57,392 bases of DNA from a virus: positions 1 to 57,392 of the IMG/VR virus record IMGVR_UViG_3300048587_000172; one strand, 5' to 3'. The notes under the pieces were generated by a model, which made no database searches, was not told the origin of the DNA, and saw only the letters and a program-made list of their open reading frames with translations. The position numbers and the translations under genes are program-made. The stretch's first letter is position 1; every line of letters begins with the position of its first letter. Below, piece by piece: positions 20,823-30,008 of the stretch.

Positions 20823-20857
20823 ACCGCGCTGGGTAACACCACCAGCGCGGTATTTTC
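20823..20857 (+). terminator. Intrinsic terminator closing the small-gene array
   Basis: ACCGCGCTGG (20823-20832) and CCAGCGCGGT (20842-20851) form a 10-bp GC-rich stem followed by ATTTTCG. It isolates the array from the virion module. Confidence 0.8.
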
Positions 20858-20859
20858 GT

Positions 20860-20889
20860 TTGACAAATCAACGCCATTGCGTCTATAAG
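20860..20889 (+). promoter_or_regulatory. Promoter upstream of terS
   Basis: TTGACA (20860-20865), 18 bases, TATAAG (20884-20889). The transcript would lead into the packaging and structural genes. Confidence 0.65.
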
Positions 20890-20934
20890 ACTGTTTTACA
20901 TCGTCAACAGGTGATTTAAATGTGACAGGCAGAT

Positions 20935-21792
20935 ATGGCCACTGTAAATGATGAAACATACGGCCCTAACCCTTACAAGTGGGTTTTAGACCCCAACGTT
21001 AAACGTAGCGGCGCTAAAAAAGGAATGGTCAATGCACCAGACGGCTATTTACGCCGATGCCGTGAAAAGTCTATAACTGACAAAACAATACAATGCAGAT
21101 ACCTTGCTAAAAAAGGGTTCTACTATTGTAGATATCACTTAGCTAAGTCAAGCAAAACAATAGCTAATCCACACCGCACTAAATATAGGCTAATAGATAT
21201 GCCGCGCAACAAATATACTAAACATATGTCAGAATCTTTGAAGAATATGATTGAAGATATTCGCAAAGATATTGACCCCTTAGTAATGCTTGACATATCA
21301 CAAGAGATTGAATTGCTTGAAGTTAATCATATTGAAGCCATTAAAATTTGGGATAAGGCGCGTACATCGGTTAGAAAAGATGGTACGTTAATTGCATCCG
21401 TTGAACAAATAGCAATGGCTAAGGATTTAATGGATCAAGCTAATGAGGCTGTACGTAAGGCTCGTTTACAGCAAGCTGAGATCAATGCGAAAATGTCGGA
21501 GAAGTTACCATTAGCTTTAATCCCGCATATCATTGAAAACGTTACTAACATTCTTAGAGAAGAAGTAGCACAATTCTTTTCAGATAAAGAAGAAGTCGAT
21601 CCTTTTGTGGCCAAAGTTTGCAGTCGTATAGAATCTATGCGATTACCTAAATCCGAATTGGCTAAGAATGTATCTACTGCTGAAATGGATGCCGAAAAGA
21701 TTAGACAATTCATGTTGTCAAGTCAGTTAAAGGAAATTGAAGAATCTAACATTCCAAGTATTGATATCTCTAGTGCTGGTAGAGAATCATAA
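20935..21792 (+). CDS. Probable terminase small subunit
   Basis: 285 residues. C42, C54, C65 and H68 (RRCREKS, IQCRYLA, YYCRYHL) form a small zinc knuckle like that at the N-terminus of many phage small-terminase-like proteins. A long helical region follows (about 95-270, with a coiled region EQIAMAKDLMDQANEAVRKA). It directly precedes and overlaps the large subunit. It would recognise the packaging site. The family call rests on position and the knuckle. Confidence 0.7.
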   Translation: MATVNDETYGPNPYKWVLDPNVKRSGAKKGMVNAPDGYLRRCREKSITDKTIQCRYLAKKGFYYCRYHLAKSSKTIANPHRTKYRLIDMPRNKYTKHMSESLKNMIEDIRKDIDPLVMLDISQEIELLEVNHIEAIKIWDKARTSVRKDGTLIASVEQIAMAKDLMDQANEAVRKARLQQAEINAKMSEKLPLALIPHIIENVTNILREEVAQFFSDKEEVDPFVAKVCSRIESMRLPKSELAKNVSTAEMDAEKIRQFMLSSQLKEIEESNIPSIDISSAGRES

Positions 21793-23219
21793 TGGATAGT
21801 AGTTTAAACGATCAATTTAACGATCTAGAAGCCGGTATCTTTGTACCAAAGAAGAAGCCGGATAAAATCATTCTTCCTAGTGGTGTTGTATTACCGCAAC
21901 ACTATTCGGAAATGAAAACACTTCATCCGAAACAGTATAAATTCTATACTAGCAAAGCTAGGTTTCGAACGGTTCATGGTGCACGACGTACAGCCAAGAC
22001 AAAACTTAGTTTACGCCATGTTATTAACTGCGCATTGACGCAAACCTATTACGACGATGCACGCTATCTCTGCGGCGCTCCGACACATGCGCAAACTTAT
22101 ACGATTCAATTCAAACCGTTAGTGTCGATGATACCCTCATGTTTCATTCGTGATATCAACAAAACGCGAATGACAATTGATTTAATTAATGGTAGTCAAA
22201 TCTTTTGTCATGGAATGGATGCAGCGGAACGAATCGAAGGCGGTCCCGTATTAGGTGTATTCCTGGATGAATATGGAAATATGAAACCTAGTGTACTATC
22301 AGAGCACATATTTCCAATGTTTGCAGACCGCGGCGCATGGGCTATTTTTAGTGGTGTGCCGGAAGGTAGAAATCATTATTATGATTTGTGTATGCGATCC
22401 TTAGCATCTAATACAAAAGACGCTAAAGGTATTCCTTTGTGGGAAGATTTTCACTGGACGACAGCGGAAATATTACCTATTTATTTAGGAAAGGAACAAG
22501 CTGAAATTGAAATAGCGAATGCGTTATCAATGATGGATTTGCAGACTTTTCGTCAAGAATATGAAGCTACGTGGGAGATATTTGGCGGTTCTGCTTATTA
22601 TCAATTTGATTATGATACACATTGTACAAAAGCTGATTTGAACTATGATATAGACGATCGTTTAGTATTTTGCTTTGACTTTAACGTTGCGCCGGGAGTA
22701 GCGGTAATAATTCAAGATGATAGGCGAATGACGCGAATATTAGATGAAGTATATATACCAAAAGATTCTACTACACCGGCAATATGTAAGAAGTTAATTC
22801 AAAAATATGGTGGCCATCGTGGTACTGTTCATGGTTATGGTGATTCAACAGGCGGTAATGGTGGTACTGCAAAAATAGCTGGTAGTGACTGGGATTTAAT
22901 AGACCAACATATGAAAGCTGCTTTCGGTGCGCGTTGGGTAAACAGAGTTAAGAAATCAAATCCACCAGAACGTACTAGAGTTAATGCGGTTAACAGTAGG
23001 TTAAAATCTGCTGATGGTACTGTACATGTAAAAATCTATACTCCAAAATGTCTCAACACTATTAAAGACTTTCAAGCTGTAAGAATATTAGAAGGTAGCG
23101 CAGGAGAAATAGATAAAAAGTTTGATAAAAAAGCTACTCACCTAACCGATGCTATTGGTTATTTCTTAGCGCAAGAACATTCTATTGTTCATAATGAAAT
23201 TGTAGTGCACCAATATTGA
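21792..23219 (+). CDS. Terminase large subunit
   Basis: 475 residues. The ATPase P-loop is HGARRTAKT (residues 62-70), unusual in having Ala where Gly is normal before Lys. Walker B is GVFLDE (about 155-160). The RNase H-like nuclease has CFDFN (about 293), YGDSTGG and a final HLTDAIGYF (Asp near 452). It pumps DNA into the procapsid and cuts genome ends. The first gene overlaps by one base. Confidence 0.9.
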   Translation: MDSSLNDQFNDLEAGIFVPKKKPDKIILPSGVVLPQHYSEMKTLHPKQYKFYTSKARFRTVHGARRTAKTKLSLRHVINCALTQTYYDDARYLCGAPTHAQTYTIQFKPLVSMIPSCFIRDINKTRMTIDLINGSQIFCHGMDAAERIEGGPVLGVFLDEYGNMKPSVLSEHIFPMFADRGAWAIFSGVPEGRNHYYDLCMRSLASNTKDAKGIPLWEDFHWTTAEILPIYLGKEQAEIEIANALSMMDLQTFRQEYEATWEIFGGSAYYQFDYDTHCTKADLNYDIDDRLVFCFDFNVAPGVAVIIQDDRRMTRILDEVYIPKDSTTPAICKKLIQKYGGHRGTVHGYGDSTGGNGGTAKIAGSDWDLIDQHMKAAFGARWVNRVKKSNPPERTRVNAVNSRLKSADGTVHVKIYTPKCLNTIKDFQAVRILEGSAGEIDKKFDKKATHLTDAIGYFLAQEHSIVHNEIVVHQY

Positions 23220-23247
23220 TTTGACTATACATATCTATTCTTCTATT

Positions 23248-23547
23248 ATGCTTCCAATGTCGGAAGTCATAAATGTACACGAAATTACTATCCACCATGT
23301 TAATGGTGGTACTGTAACTGTATTTGTCGATTCAAAAGTGCTAGCTTCTGAATTGCACATTTATAAAGAGATAGGTACACCACATAGCACACCTATTATT
23401 GTTATAAAAGGATTCGCTAAAGATACCCAAATTGAATTAGGTATGAATTTTGTTAAGTGGTTTGACCGATTAGTAATTATTCGTACTAATGATATTTCAT
23501 CAATGGTAATTGATAATAAACCACAATTGATAATTGAAATGGAGTAA
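23248..23547 (+). CDS. Hypothetical protein
   Basis: 99 residues if begun at ATG 23248; ATG 23257 is also possible, and neither has a clear ribosome-binding site. Strand-rich (VHEITIHHVNGGTVTVFVD, then STPIIVIKGFAK and RLVIIRTNDIS). No family recognised. The bare upstream region suggests translation coupled to the terminase. Confidence 0.5.
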   Translation: MLPMSEVINVHEITIHHVNGGTVTVFVDSKVLASELHIYKEIGTPHSTPIIVIKGFAKDTQIELGMNFVKWFDRLVIIRTNDISSMVIDNKPQLIIEME

Positions 23548-23548
23548 C

Positions 23549-23776
23549 ATGAAATACTTAATAATGATGTTATTAGTAATGGCTTCTGGTTGTGTTAGGT
23601 ATGTTGAAAAAGGTGATTTTAAATACGTGAATTTCGGATTCAATACATCTATTGATAATGCAGAAGTAAGTATTGATCCAAACGGCCATATCGCCAATAT
23701 CAAAATTGGTAAAGTCAATTCAGAGGCTAAAGCTTTGCAGGATATGGCCGAAGCAGTTAAAGCTTTAGCTAAATAA
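23549..23776 (+). CDS. Small lipoprotein
   Basis: 75 residues from ATG 23549 with GGAG upstream. MKYLIMMLLVMASGC is a short lipoprotein signal with lipobox ASGC (lipidated Cys about residue 15). The mature part is strand-rich, then helical (EAKALQDMAEAVKALAK). It would be anchored in the inner or outer membrane. Candidate outer spanin partner of the 24590 protein, or a superinfection-exclusion lipoprotein. Confidence 0.7.
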   Translation: MKYLIMMLLVMASGCVRYVEKGDFKYVNFGFNTSIDNAEVSIDPNGHIANIKIGKVNSEAKALQDMAEAVKALAK

Positions 23777-23801
23777 TCCCTTTCATTCCACCGGTGATAA
23801 A

Positions 23802-24572
23802 ATGAAACCTATTGACACCGCAATTCTTTTTATCACTGGTTTTACTCAACCTGATTATCGTACGGAAGGTAATGGGTTATGGGATTGGCGAGACGAATTT
23901 TGCGAATACTTCTATGACCGTAGGCAAACGTGGGTAGGCATCCGTACATGGAATGCCAAAATGGAAGAAGAAGCGAAAGAGATAATTCGTACCGGCGCTA
24001 AACGAATTGTGGTGATTGCTTATTCGTGGGGATGTGGTCGGGCGCTTATTGATTTTGCGAAATATCTGCAAAATGGGTGGAATAAAAAAATTGATTTGGT
24101 TTGTTTAATTGATCCTGTTATCTATGGTGGTATCTTAATTGGTAAGGCTGTTAATGCGTTATTATCTAGTAACGCAAAATTCAAATTACCAGAAAATGTT
24201 ATCAACTTTGCAGCATGGCGAACACTTAATAAACCTAGCATTACATCACCGTGGGGTAGATCAGTAAAATATGATGAAGCAACACAAAACTGCATTAACT
24301 CTTTTGTAATCGGTGCTGCAAAATCATTTGAACGTAATGAATTACCGGAAGGTATATATATCTATGACCCTAATATTACACATGTTAATATTGATAATGA
24401 TATAAGGGTTAAGAAAGAAGTGTTTAAAATTGTATGTACTTTCCTAGAACAGAAAGCTTCACCTGCTTTAGCTAATGCAGCAGCTAGAATTGTACCTAAT
24501 ACTTCTACTCCTACACCTGTAATAACTGATAATCCAAAAGTTGATGATATACCACCACTAGCCACTAAATAA
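23802..24572 (+). CDS. Alpha/beta hydrolase-like protein
   Basis: 256 residues. AILFITGFT and RIVVIAYSWGCGRAL give the first strand and the nucleophile elbow (S75 in a Y-S-W-G context). LIDPV (D104) and ITHVNID (His near 195) complete a plausible Ser-Asp-His triad. The C-terminal 35 residues are a Pro/Thr-rich tail. No signal peptide. It may be an esterase used in lysis or in surface modification. It lies between a lipoprotein and a spanin-like gene. Confidence 0.65.
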   Translation: MKPIDTAILFITGFTQPDYRTEGNGLWDWRDEFCEYFYDRRQTWVGIRTWNAKMEEEAKEIIRTGAKRIVVIAYSWGCGRALIDFAKYLQNGWNKKIDLVCLIDPVIYGGILIGKAVNALLSSNAKFKLPENVINFAAWRTLNKPSITSPWGRSVKYDEATQNCINSFVIGAAKSFERNELPEGIYIYDPNITHVNIDNDIRVKKEVFKIVCTFLEQKASPALANAAARIVPNTSTPTPVITDNPKVDDIPPLATK

Positions 24573-24589
24573 TCGTAGGAGATATCGTT

Positions 24590-25237
24590 ATGAATTTGCT
24601 TGCGATTACTTTAGACTTGAATCAGAATGCAATCATTACTACTGGTACAGTAATTTCTATGGCTGTTGGAGTATATGCACTATATAAGTCAAAACTTAAT
24701 AAGTATACCAGAGCGATTGAAGCTAGGGAAATTGAGTCTAGAACAAATATTAGTAATGGCTGGAAAGAACTATACGAGATAACTGTAAAGAAGTTGGAGA
24801 ATATTACTACTACATGCCATGAAGAAATTAATTTGCTACGTCAAAAGCAGATAGCATTAGAACAAGAGAATAAATCTTTGTTTAGTAGTAATCAAGATTT
24901 ACAAGCTTTGAATAACAAATGGCAATTAGTTAAAGATAGAGTAGATAAGTTAGAAGATGAGAATAGAAAGTTAGATGAAGACAACAGAGAATGGAAAGAA
25001 CTATATAAAAAAGTCTCAAAAGATTATCGTCGGCAGAAACATAGAATAAACAATCTCCGCCAAATGTTGTTTACATTAAAAGAAGAATTAGGTATGAAAG
25101 GTATAAACCTAGATTCTTTAAATGATATGATTAAACAACAGACCGACGAAGATGAAAAAGAAATCAAAGAAGATGCAGAGTATCAAATTAAACAGAGACT
25201 ACAGAAAGGTAGCTATCCATATGAATCAGACGTTTAA
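24590..25237 (+). CDS. Spanin-like membrane coiled-coil protein
   Basis: 215 residues with AGGAG upstream. One N-terminal transmembrane segment (about 13-32) is followed by a very long coiled coil (about 60-170, KWQLVKDRVDKLEDENRKLD) and a charged tail. This is the build of an inner-membrane spanin (Rz-like), though longer than usual. The lipoprotein at 23549 would be the natural partner. A structural or membrane tether role is an alternative. Confidence 0.6.
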   Translation: MNLLAITLDLNQNAIITTGTVISMAVGVYALYKSKLNKYTRAIEAREIESRTNISNGWKELYEITVKKLENITTTCHEEINLLRQKQIALEQENKSLFSSNQDLQALNNKWQLVKDRVDKLEDENRKLDEDNREWKELYKKVSKDYRRQKHRINNLRQMLFTLKEELGMKGINLDSLNDMIKQQTDEDEKEIKEDAEYQIKQRLQKGSYPYESDV

Positions 25238-26612
25238 ACTTTTATCGTTTATCTTACTGTGTGGAATTTCTGCGCTGGTTACAGCTAGTTTTGCAGGTGA
25301 TTATATCATTACTTTAAAGGAAGGTGATAGAGTAATTATCACTGCTGAAAAAAGTAATGATGAAAACAATAATGAGGGTGAGGGTAATACTACTCAACCT
25401 GTACCACCAGACGATTTTTCACTAACCGAAATTGAATCTTCTCAATTTGTAGTGAAGTTAAACCGACCAGCTACTACTTTAGTGAAAGTAGTTATTTCTA
25501 CTAAAGCTGGTGAAGTAGGTTCACCTTTTATTGAAATTGGTCAAGATTCGTTTACTTTGCAAGGTACGCCTAATTGGGAGTATTTTGTAACTGTATTTGA
25601 TATTCAACGTGTTATTCATCTTTCGCCAGTAATTAATCCTATCCCCCCTACTTGGACACTAAATTTACCAGAGTGGACTAAATTACCGGCTGTTAATGCA
25701 ACATATGTAGTTACGGATAATGTAAACACTGCACAAAAAGAAATTAATGCTGGTCGTGGTGTTGTATTACAAAATGCTATTGTCAACAATCAAATGTTGA
25801 CACTTAACAAAGCTAAAAACGTTTGGATTCAAAACTGTACATTTACTACTCCTACCGGTGGTTGGGGTACAGGACATTCAATTCGATTAATCGGTCGTAA
25901 CGAAAATATCAATATCATCAATAATACTTTTCTTGGCCCTAATGGTGATGCAGCTATTGCCGCTGGTAATTGGAAAAGCGCTGATGATTTTAAAGAAGTT
26001 AGAATCACACATAATGATTTTCTTAATAGTAGTGAAGGTATCCACTTCTTTTCAAGAATTGGTGGAGATTCTCAAATATTTGTATATCGCAACTATTTCC
26101 GTGGTATCCGTAGAATTGGTATAGAATTACAGGAAGGCGGTAAAGATTGTTATGTACTGCAAAATTACTACCATAAACCGTGGGTTAAGTCTAATGGTAT
26201 GGTAGTTGGCCCTACTGTATTTGGGTTATCTATTGCAACTGTTGAGACTGATAATGTAGTTGTTAAACAGAATATTGTAATTGGTGATTCACCAAACAAT
26301 ATCAACGTCGATGCCGACCGTTTAGGAATGGCAATTGAAGTTGCAGGTAGAACCTTAGTAGCTACTGAAAATGAAATTTATGGTAACTTCATTTGTGGAT
26401 TGTCTGTTTTAAGTGGCCATAGTGATTCTGTTAAAACAAAAGCAAACTTGACTAAAAATACAATTAAAGGTATCTTGCCAAAAATGGGTGGTTGGGGAGC
26501 GCCTATCTTTAACGACGGCGGTAGCGTTATCACTCAAAGCGATAATACTATCGAATCATCAGTAGATTTTACTAAATCTCCTGTACGCGATCCTTTAATC
26601 GGCAGACAATAA
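25221..26612 (+). CDS. Exported right-handed beta-helix protein
   Basis: 463 residues from ATG 25221; the longer frame from 25152 would bury the signal. MNQTFKLLSFILLCGISALV ends in a good signal-peptidase site (SFA/GD). Residues about 150-430 are Asn/Gly-rich rungs (NVWIQNCTFTTP, NINIINNTFLGP, VRITHNDFLNSS) typical of pectate-lyase-like beta-helices. A signal peptide on such a phage protein suggests secretion to the periplasm or outside rather than assembly in the virion. A polysaccharide-acting role is plausible. Confidence 0.7.
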   Translation: MNQTFKLLSFILLCGISALVTASFAGDYIITLKEGDRVIITAEKSNDENNNEGEGNTTQPVPPDDFSLTEIESSQFVVKLNRPATTLVKVVISTKAGEVGSPFIEIGQDSFTLQGTPNWEYFVTVFDIQRVIHLSPVINPIPPTWTLNLPEWTKLPAVNATYVVTDNVNTAQKEINAGRGVVLQNAIVNNQMLTLNKAKNVWIQNCTFTTPTGGWGTGHSIRLIGRNENINIINNTFLGPNGDAAIAAGNWKSADDFKEVRITHNDFLNSSEGIHFFSRIGGDSQIFVYRNYFRGIRRIGIELQEGGKDCYVLQNYYHKPWVKSNGMVVGPTVFGLSIATVETDNVVVKQNIVIGDSPNNINVDADRLGMAIEVAGRTLVATENEIYGNFICGLSVLSGHSDSVKTKANLTKNTIKGILPKMGGWGAPIFNDGGSVITQSDNTIESSVDFTKSPVRDPLIGRQ

Positions 26613-28720
26613 TGAAGCATAGTCAGCAGATTGTAAGCCGTATTCAAGAATTATTAGATGTTGAGACTCCGCCGGTTAATGGCGGAGTTTTAACATGGAA
26701 TAGTTCAGAATCGAAATACAAGCATAGTCTGCTATCTGACTATCTTCTGAAATCTGATAATCTGGCTGGATTATCAAATAAAGCAACATCACGTTCAAAT
26801 TTAGATGTTTTAAGTTCGTCGCAAGTAAATACTTTAGTTAATAATCTTAGTAGTTCATTAGGTTCAATGGCTTATGAATCTACTGGTAATTACTATACTG
26901 GTTCAAGTGTTGATGGATTATTAAATAGTTTATCTACTTATGCAACGAATAGGTCAAATCATACCGGTACTCAAAGTACAGATACTTTAATTAATGGAAT
27001 AACAAGTAAAGTATTTACAACATTAGAAAGAGATAAACTTGCAGGCATTACTCCCGGTGCTACTGCTAATGAAGATGATGATTTTTTATTGGATCGTTCA
27101 AATCATACTGGTACTCAATCTGCTGACACTCTAATTGATGGAACAACTAATAAAGTATTTTTAGCAACAGAAAGAACAAAACTTAATGGTATTGAAGTTG
27201 GTGCTAGCGCTAATTCTTCCGATTCTTATCTTTTGGATCGAATAAATCATACTGGTACACAAACTTTATCAACAATCTCTAATGCCGGATCAATAGCTTC
27301 TCAAAATTCAAATAATGTAAATATTACAGGTGGTAGTTTAGTTTCTTTAGATCAAATTTCTATAGGGACAAATTTAACATCAGAGAAGCTACACATTGTT
27401 GATGCTATGAGAGTAGGAAATTCTGCAAACACCACTTATTCACGAGTGCATGAAGGTGGTATTCAGCTTTTCCAAAACTCACTATTGAGAGCTGGTTTGG
27501 AATATCGTTCAGGTACAAACACCGCTGAATTTATCGGTTACTCGATTGGATTTGGATTTTATACATCAGGTGTTAAATATGTCGGTAATACTCCAAACAA
27601 TCAATTAAGTCATCATTCAGCGGAACTTTCGGTTTACAATATTGAGAATAGTAGAAGCAGTTTTGCAGTAAAAACAGCTAATTCTAGTGGAGCAAATTTA
27701 CTTGAATTAAAAGCAGATGGGACATTAAATAATTCGGCCTCAATTTTAACAAGTGACGGAACTGTTTCGCTTCCATCTTTTGCTTTTATATCAGATACAA
27801 ATACAGGTCTTTATCGAGTGTCGGCAGACTATCTTGCACTAGTAACAGGTGGTACTGCACGTATACATGTTGATAATTCTGGCAATATTGGTATTGGTAC
27901 AACACCAACTGGAAGTAGATTGATTGTTTCCGGCATCAGCCATTTCCTATCAAATATCTATGCCCCTACATTAACCGCACAGGCAGATAATACTGCTCTT
28001 GGTTTGCAACATCGAAGTTTTACAGCAGCAAACACCGCAATCAATGCTTTAAATGGTACAATTTCGCATACATCCGGAACATTTAATGGATTGAGTTTAA
28101 CACCAACGTATAATTCTGCTGCAAATTCAAATGATATCTTCGTTAATAGAACCGAAAGCGGAACGTTAACAGGTAATCATTATTTCTTACGCTTGCAACA
28201 ATCCGGCGTAGATCGTTTTACGGTACTAAATAACGGCAACGCAACTTGTAGAGATATAACCGCTTCGAACGCGGTTATAGGCAGTTTCTTTTTTAGTGGA
28301 AATATCTCTAATACTGGACATAATGGTACGATAAGATTAAACTATGATAGACATCAAACAACTAATACAACTTTAATGACCATCGGCGACGCTGGTAATT
28401 CAACATCAGGATTCTCTTCTCAAACAAGTGGAACTAATGTTGTTTTAAGAATCAATCGTAGATACAAGCAATTAAGCGGTAACGCAACAAATATTGATTT
28501 CGTTATCAACCGAATCGAAGATGCTATCGGTTCTGGCGATCAATTTTTTATGAAAGGTCAGATTAGTGGTGTTGATAAATTTACAGTAAATACTAATGGC
28601 GTTATAATGGTGGGTAATCTTTCATCTGCACCCGGTGGTACATTAGGACAAATTTACTATAATACATCAGATAATCATTTCTATGGTTATAATGGATCAT
28701 GGAAACAACTTGACAATTAA
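26612..28720 (+). CDS. Tail fibre / receptor-binding protein
   Basis: 702 residues, overlapping the previous stop by one base. Residues 114-225 hold a 48-residue repeat, (R)(S/I)NHTGTQ at each start (nucleotides 26951, 27095, 27239), of the type found in phage fibres. Ser/Thr/Asn/Gly-rich strands follow. The C-terminus (GTLGQIYYNTSDNHFYGYNG) is a common fibre tip end. It would bind the host surface. No intramolecular chaperone peptidase is visible. Confidence 0.8.
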   Translation: MKHSQQIVSRIQELLDVETPPVNGGVLTWNSSESKYKHSLLSDYLLKSDNLAGLSNKATSRSNLDVLSSSQVNTLVNNLSSSLGSMAYESTGNYYTGSSVDGLLNSLSTYATNRSNHTGTQSTDTLINGITSKVFTTLERDKLAGITPGATANEDDDFLLDRSNHTGTQSADTLIDGTTNKVFLATERTKLNGIEVGASANSSDSYLLDRINHTGTQTLSTISNAGSIASQNSNNVNITGGSLVSLDQISIGTNLTSEKLHIVDAMRVGNSANTTYSRVHEGGIQLFQNSLLRAGLEYRSGTNTAEFIGYSIGFGFYTSGVKYVGNTPNNQLSHHSAELSVYNIENSRSSFAVKTANSSGANLLELKADGTLNNSASILTSDGTVSLPSFAFISDTNTGLYRVSADYLALVTGGTARIHVDNSGNIGIGTTPTGSRLIVSGISHFLSNIYAPTLTAQADNTALGLQHRSFTAANTAINALNGTISHTSGTFNGLSLTPTYNSAANSNDIFVNRTESGTLTGNHYFLRLQQSGVDRFTVLNNGNATCRDITASNAVIGSFFFSGNISNTGHNGTIRLNYDRHQTTNTTLMTIGDAGNSTSGFSSQTSGTNVVLRINRRYKQLSGNATNIDFVINRIEDAIGSGDQFFMKGQISGVDKFTVNTNGVIMVGNLSSAPGGTLGQIYYNTSDNHFYGYNGSWKQLDN

Positions 28721-28729
28721 GGAGTTAAA

Positions 28730-29050
28730 ATGTCAGAAAATACTCAAAATATAATTATAACTGATAACCCTATTATTATTACTCAAAAAGAATATAAAGA
28801 AATCAAAGTTAAAAATTTCAGTGTAGTTAAAGAAAATCCTAATGATAGTACACCTATAGCGGTTAATATCAATTTAGGGTTAGTAGCAAGGGATGAAAAT
28901 GGTAATTGTGAATGGTTGCAAGGTCATAACGTAAATTGGTCAATTGATAATTTAGTAGAAGAATTTAATAATGATCCTATTATAAGTGGATACTTAAAAG
29001 AAATGACTTCATTAATTATCAACTTAGCTAAACAAAAAGGTATTATTTAA
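28730..29050 (+). CDS. Hypothetical protein after the fibre gene
   Basis: 106 residues with AAGGAG upstream. Strand-rich start (IIITDNPIIITQKEYKEIKV), a central segment with GNCEWLQGHNVNWS, helical end. Its place after the fibre fits an assembly factor or minor virion protein, but no family is recognised. Confidence 0.55.
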   Translation: MSENTQNIIITDNPIIITQKEYKEIKVKNFSVVKENPNDSTPIAVNINLGLVARDENGNCEWLQGHNVNWSIDNLVEEFNNDPIISGYLKEMTSLIINLAKQKGII

Positions 29051-29065
29051 TTAAGGAAATGTATA

Positions 29066-29302
29066 ATGTCTAAGAAAGAATCAACAAAACGTACCGATAT
29101 TGAAAAAGAAATTGGAAATACATCACACTTTATTATTCAAATTGCTAGAAAACAAAATGAATTAAAAAACAATATACAACTTTTAGAAGAAGAAAAAATC
29201 AACAGTGAAAAACACTTACTAAAATTAGAGCAAAAATATCAACAGCTTTTACAAGAAGAAAAAGCTGAAAAAGAAAAGTTAGATACAATTAATAAGGAAT
29301 AA
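29066..29302 (+). CDS. Small coiled-coil protein
   Basis: 78 residues with AAGGAAA upstream. Nearly all coiled coil (KNNIQLLEEEKINSEKHLLK), highly charged, no cysteine. Such small proteins in virion modules can be fibre chaperones or inner-head proteins. Function unknown. Confidence 0.55.
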   Translation: MSKKESTKRTDIEKEIGNTSHFIIQIARKQNELKNNIQLLEEEKINSEKHLLKLEQKYQQLLQEEKAEKEKLDTINKE

Positions 29303-29304
29303 CA

Positions 29305-30003
29305 ATGGCTAGACCATTTTCAGCCGGATTAATTTCACCTACAAATGGAACTCTTACTATAAAAGCTTATAATAATGCTTTTGAAATAGTAGGTGAATCC
29401 GAAGGTATAATCGTTGATGAAGATGGTCTACTTTATGCAGCGATTGTTAATGAAATAAATCCAGAAGATAGTGGTTATTATAATTGGTTCATTGACGATG
29501 TACCAGTTGCAGGATTGAACGGGCAATTTGATTCTACTTTAGTCGATGTTGATTTATCAGCTATAACTACTATAATCAATTCCATACCAGCAGCAGTATG
29601 GAATTTTAGACCTAGAACGTTAACCGACGGCATTATCTACACAATGCCCACTATGCAGTACGGTCGTAGGACGGTTATTGCAGGTGATACATATTCGTCT
29701 ACTTTACGTAAATTTCCTGTTACTGTAGATAAAGGTGGAGAATTTCCTTTAGATTTATCACTGTATGTATGGACATATACATTTAAGAAGAAAGAAGAAA
29801 ATCTAGATGAAGAATCTCCTGATGTTATAAATGGTACTGCAACCATTATTATAGCGACAGGTGAAGGGAGAGGAATTTACTTAAATGTTGATGGTGATGA
29901 TACAATTGATGCTGATGGCATTTATGATTATGAAGTAATCGGCACAAAAATTGATGATGAAACTGAGTGGACTGTTGAACGTGGTGAAGTTACTTTTGAG
30001 TAA
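29305..30003 (+). CDS. Probable virion beta-structure protein
   Basis: 232 residues with AAGGAAT upstream. Two strand-rich domains: residues 1-75 with Ig-like alternation (GLISPTNGTLTIKAYNNAFE) and 110-232 (TFKKKEENLD, then GDDTIDADGIYDYEVIG). The C-terminal half resembles small baseplate or fibre-support domains. It sits between fibre accessory genes and the portal. No firm family. Confidence 0.55.
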   Translation: MARPFSAGLISPTNGTLTIKAYNNAFEIVGESEGIIVDEDGLLYAAIVNEINPEDSGYYNWFIDDVPVAGLNGQFDSTLVDVDLSAITTIINSIPAAVWNFRPRTLTDGIIYTMPTMQYGRRTVIAGDTYSSTLRKFPVTVDKGGEFPLDLSLYVWTYTFKKKEENLDEESPDVINGTATIIIATGEGRGIYLNVDGDDTIDADGIYDYEVIGTKIDDETEWTVERGEVTFE

Positions 30004-30008
30004 TACAA

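Noticed and set aside
20935-21792. Transposase or HNH protein because of the Cys/His knuckle
   Set aside because: No catalytic residues of those families; position directly before terL and the helical body favour a small terminase.
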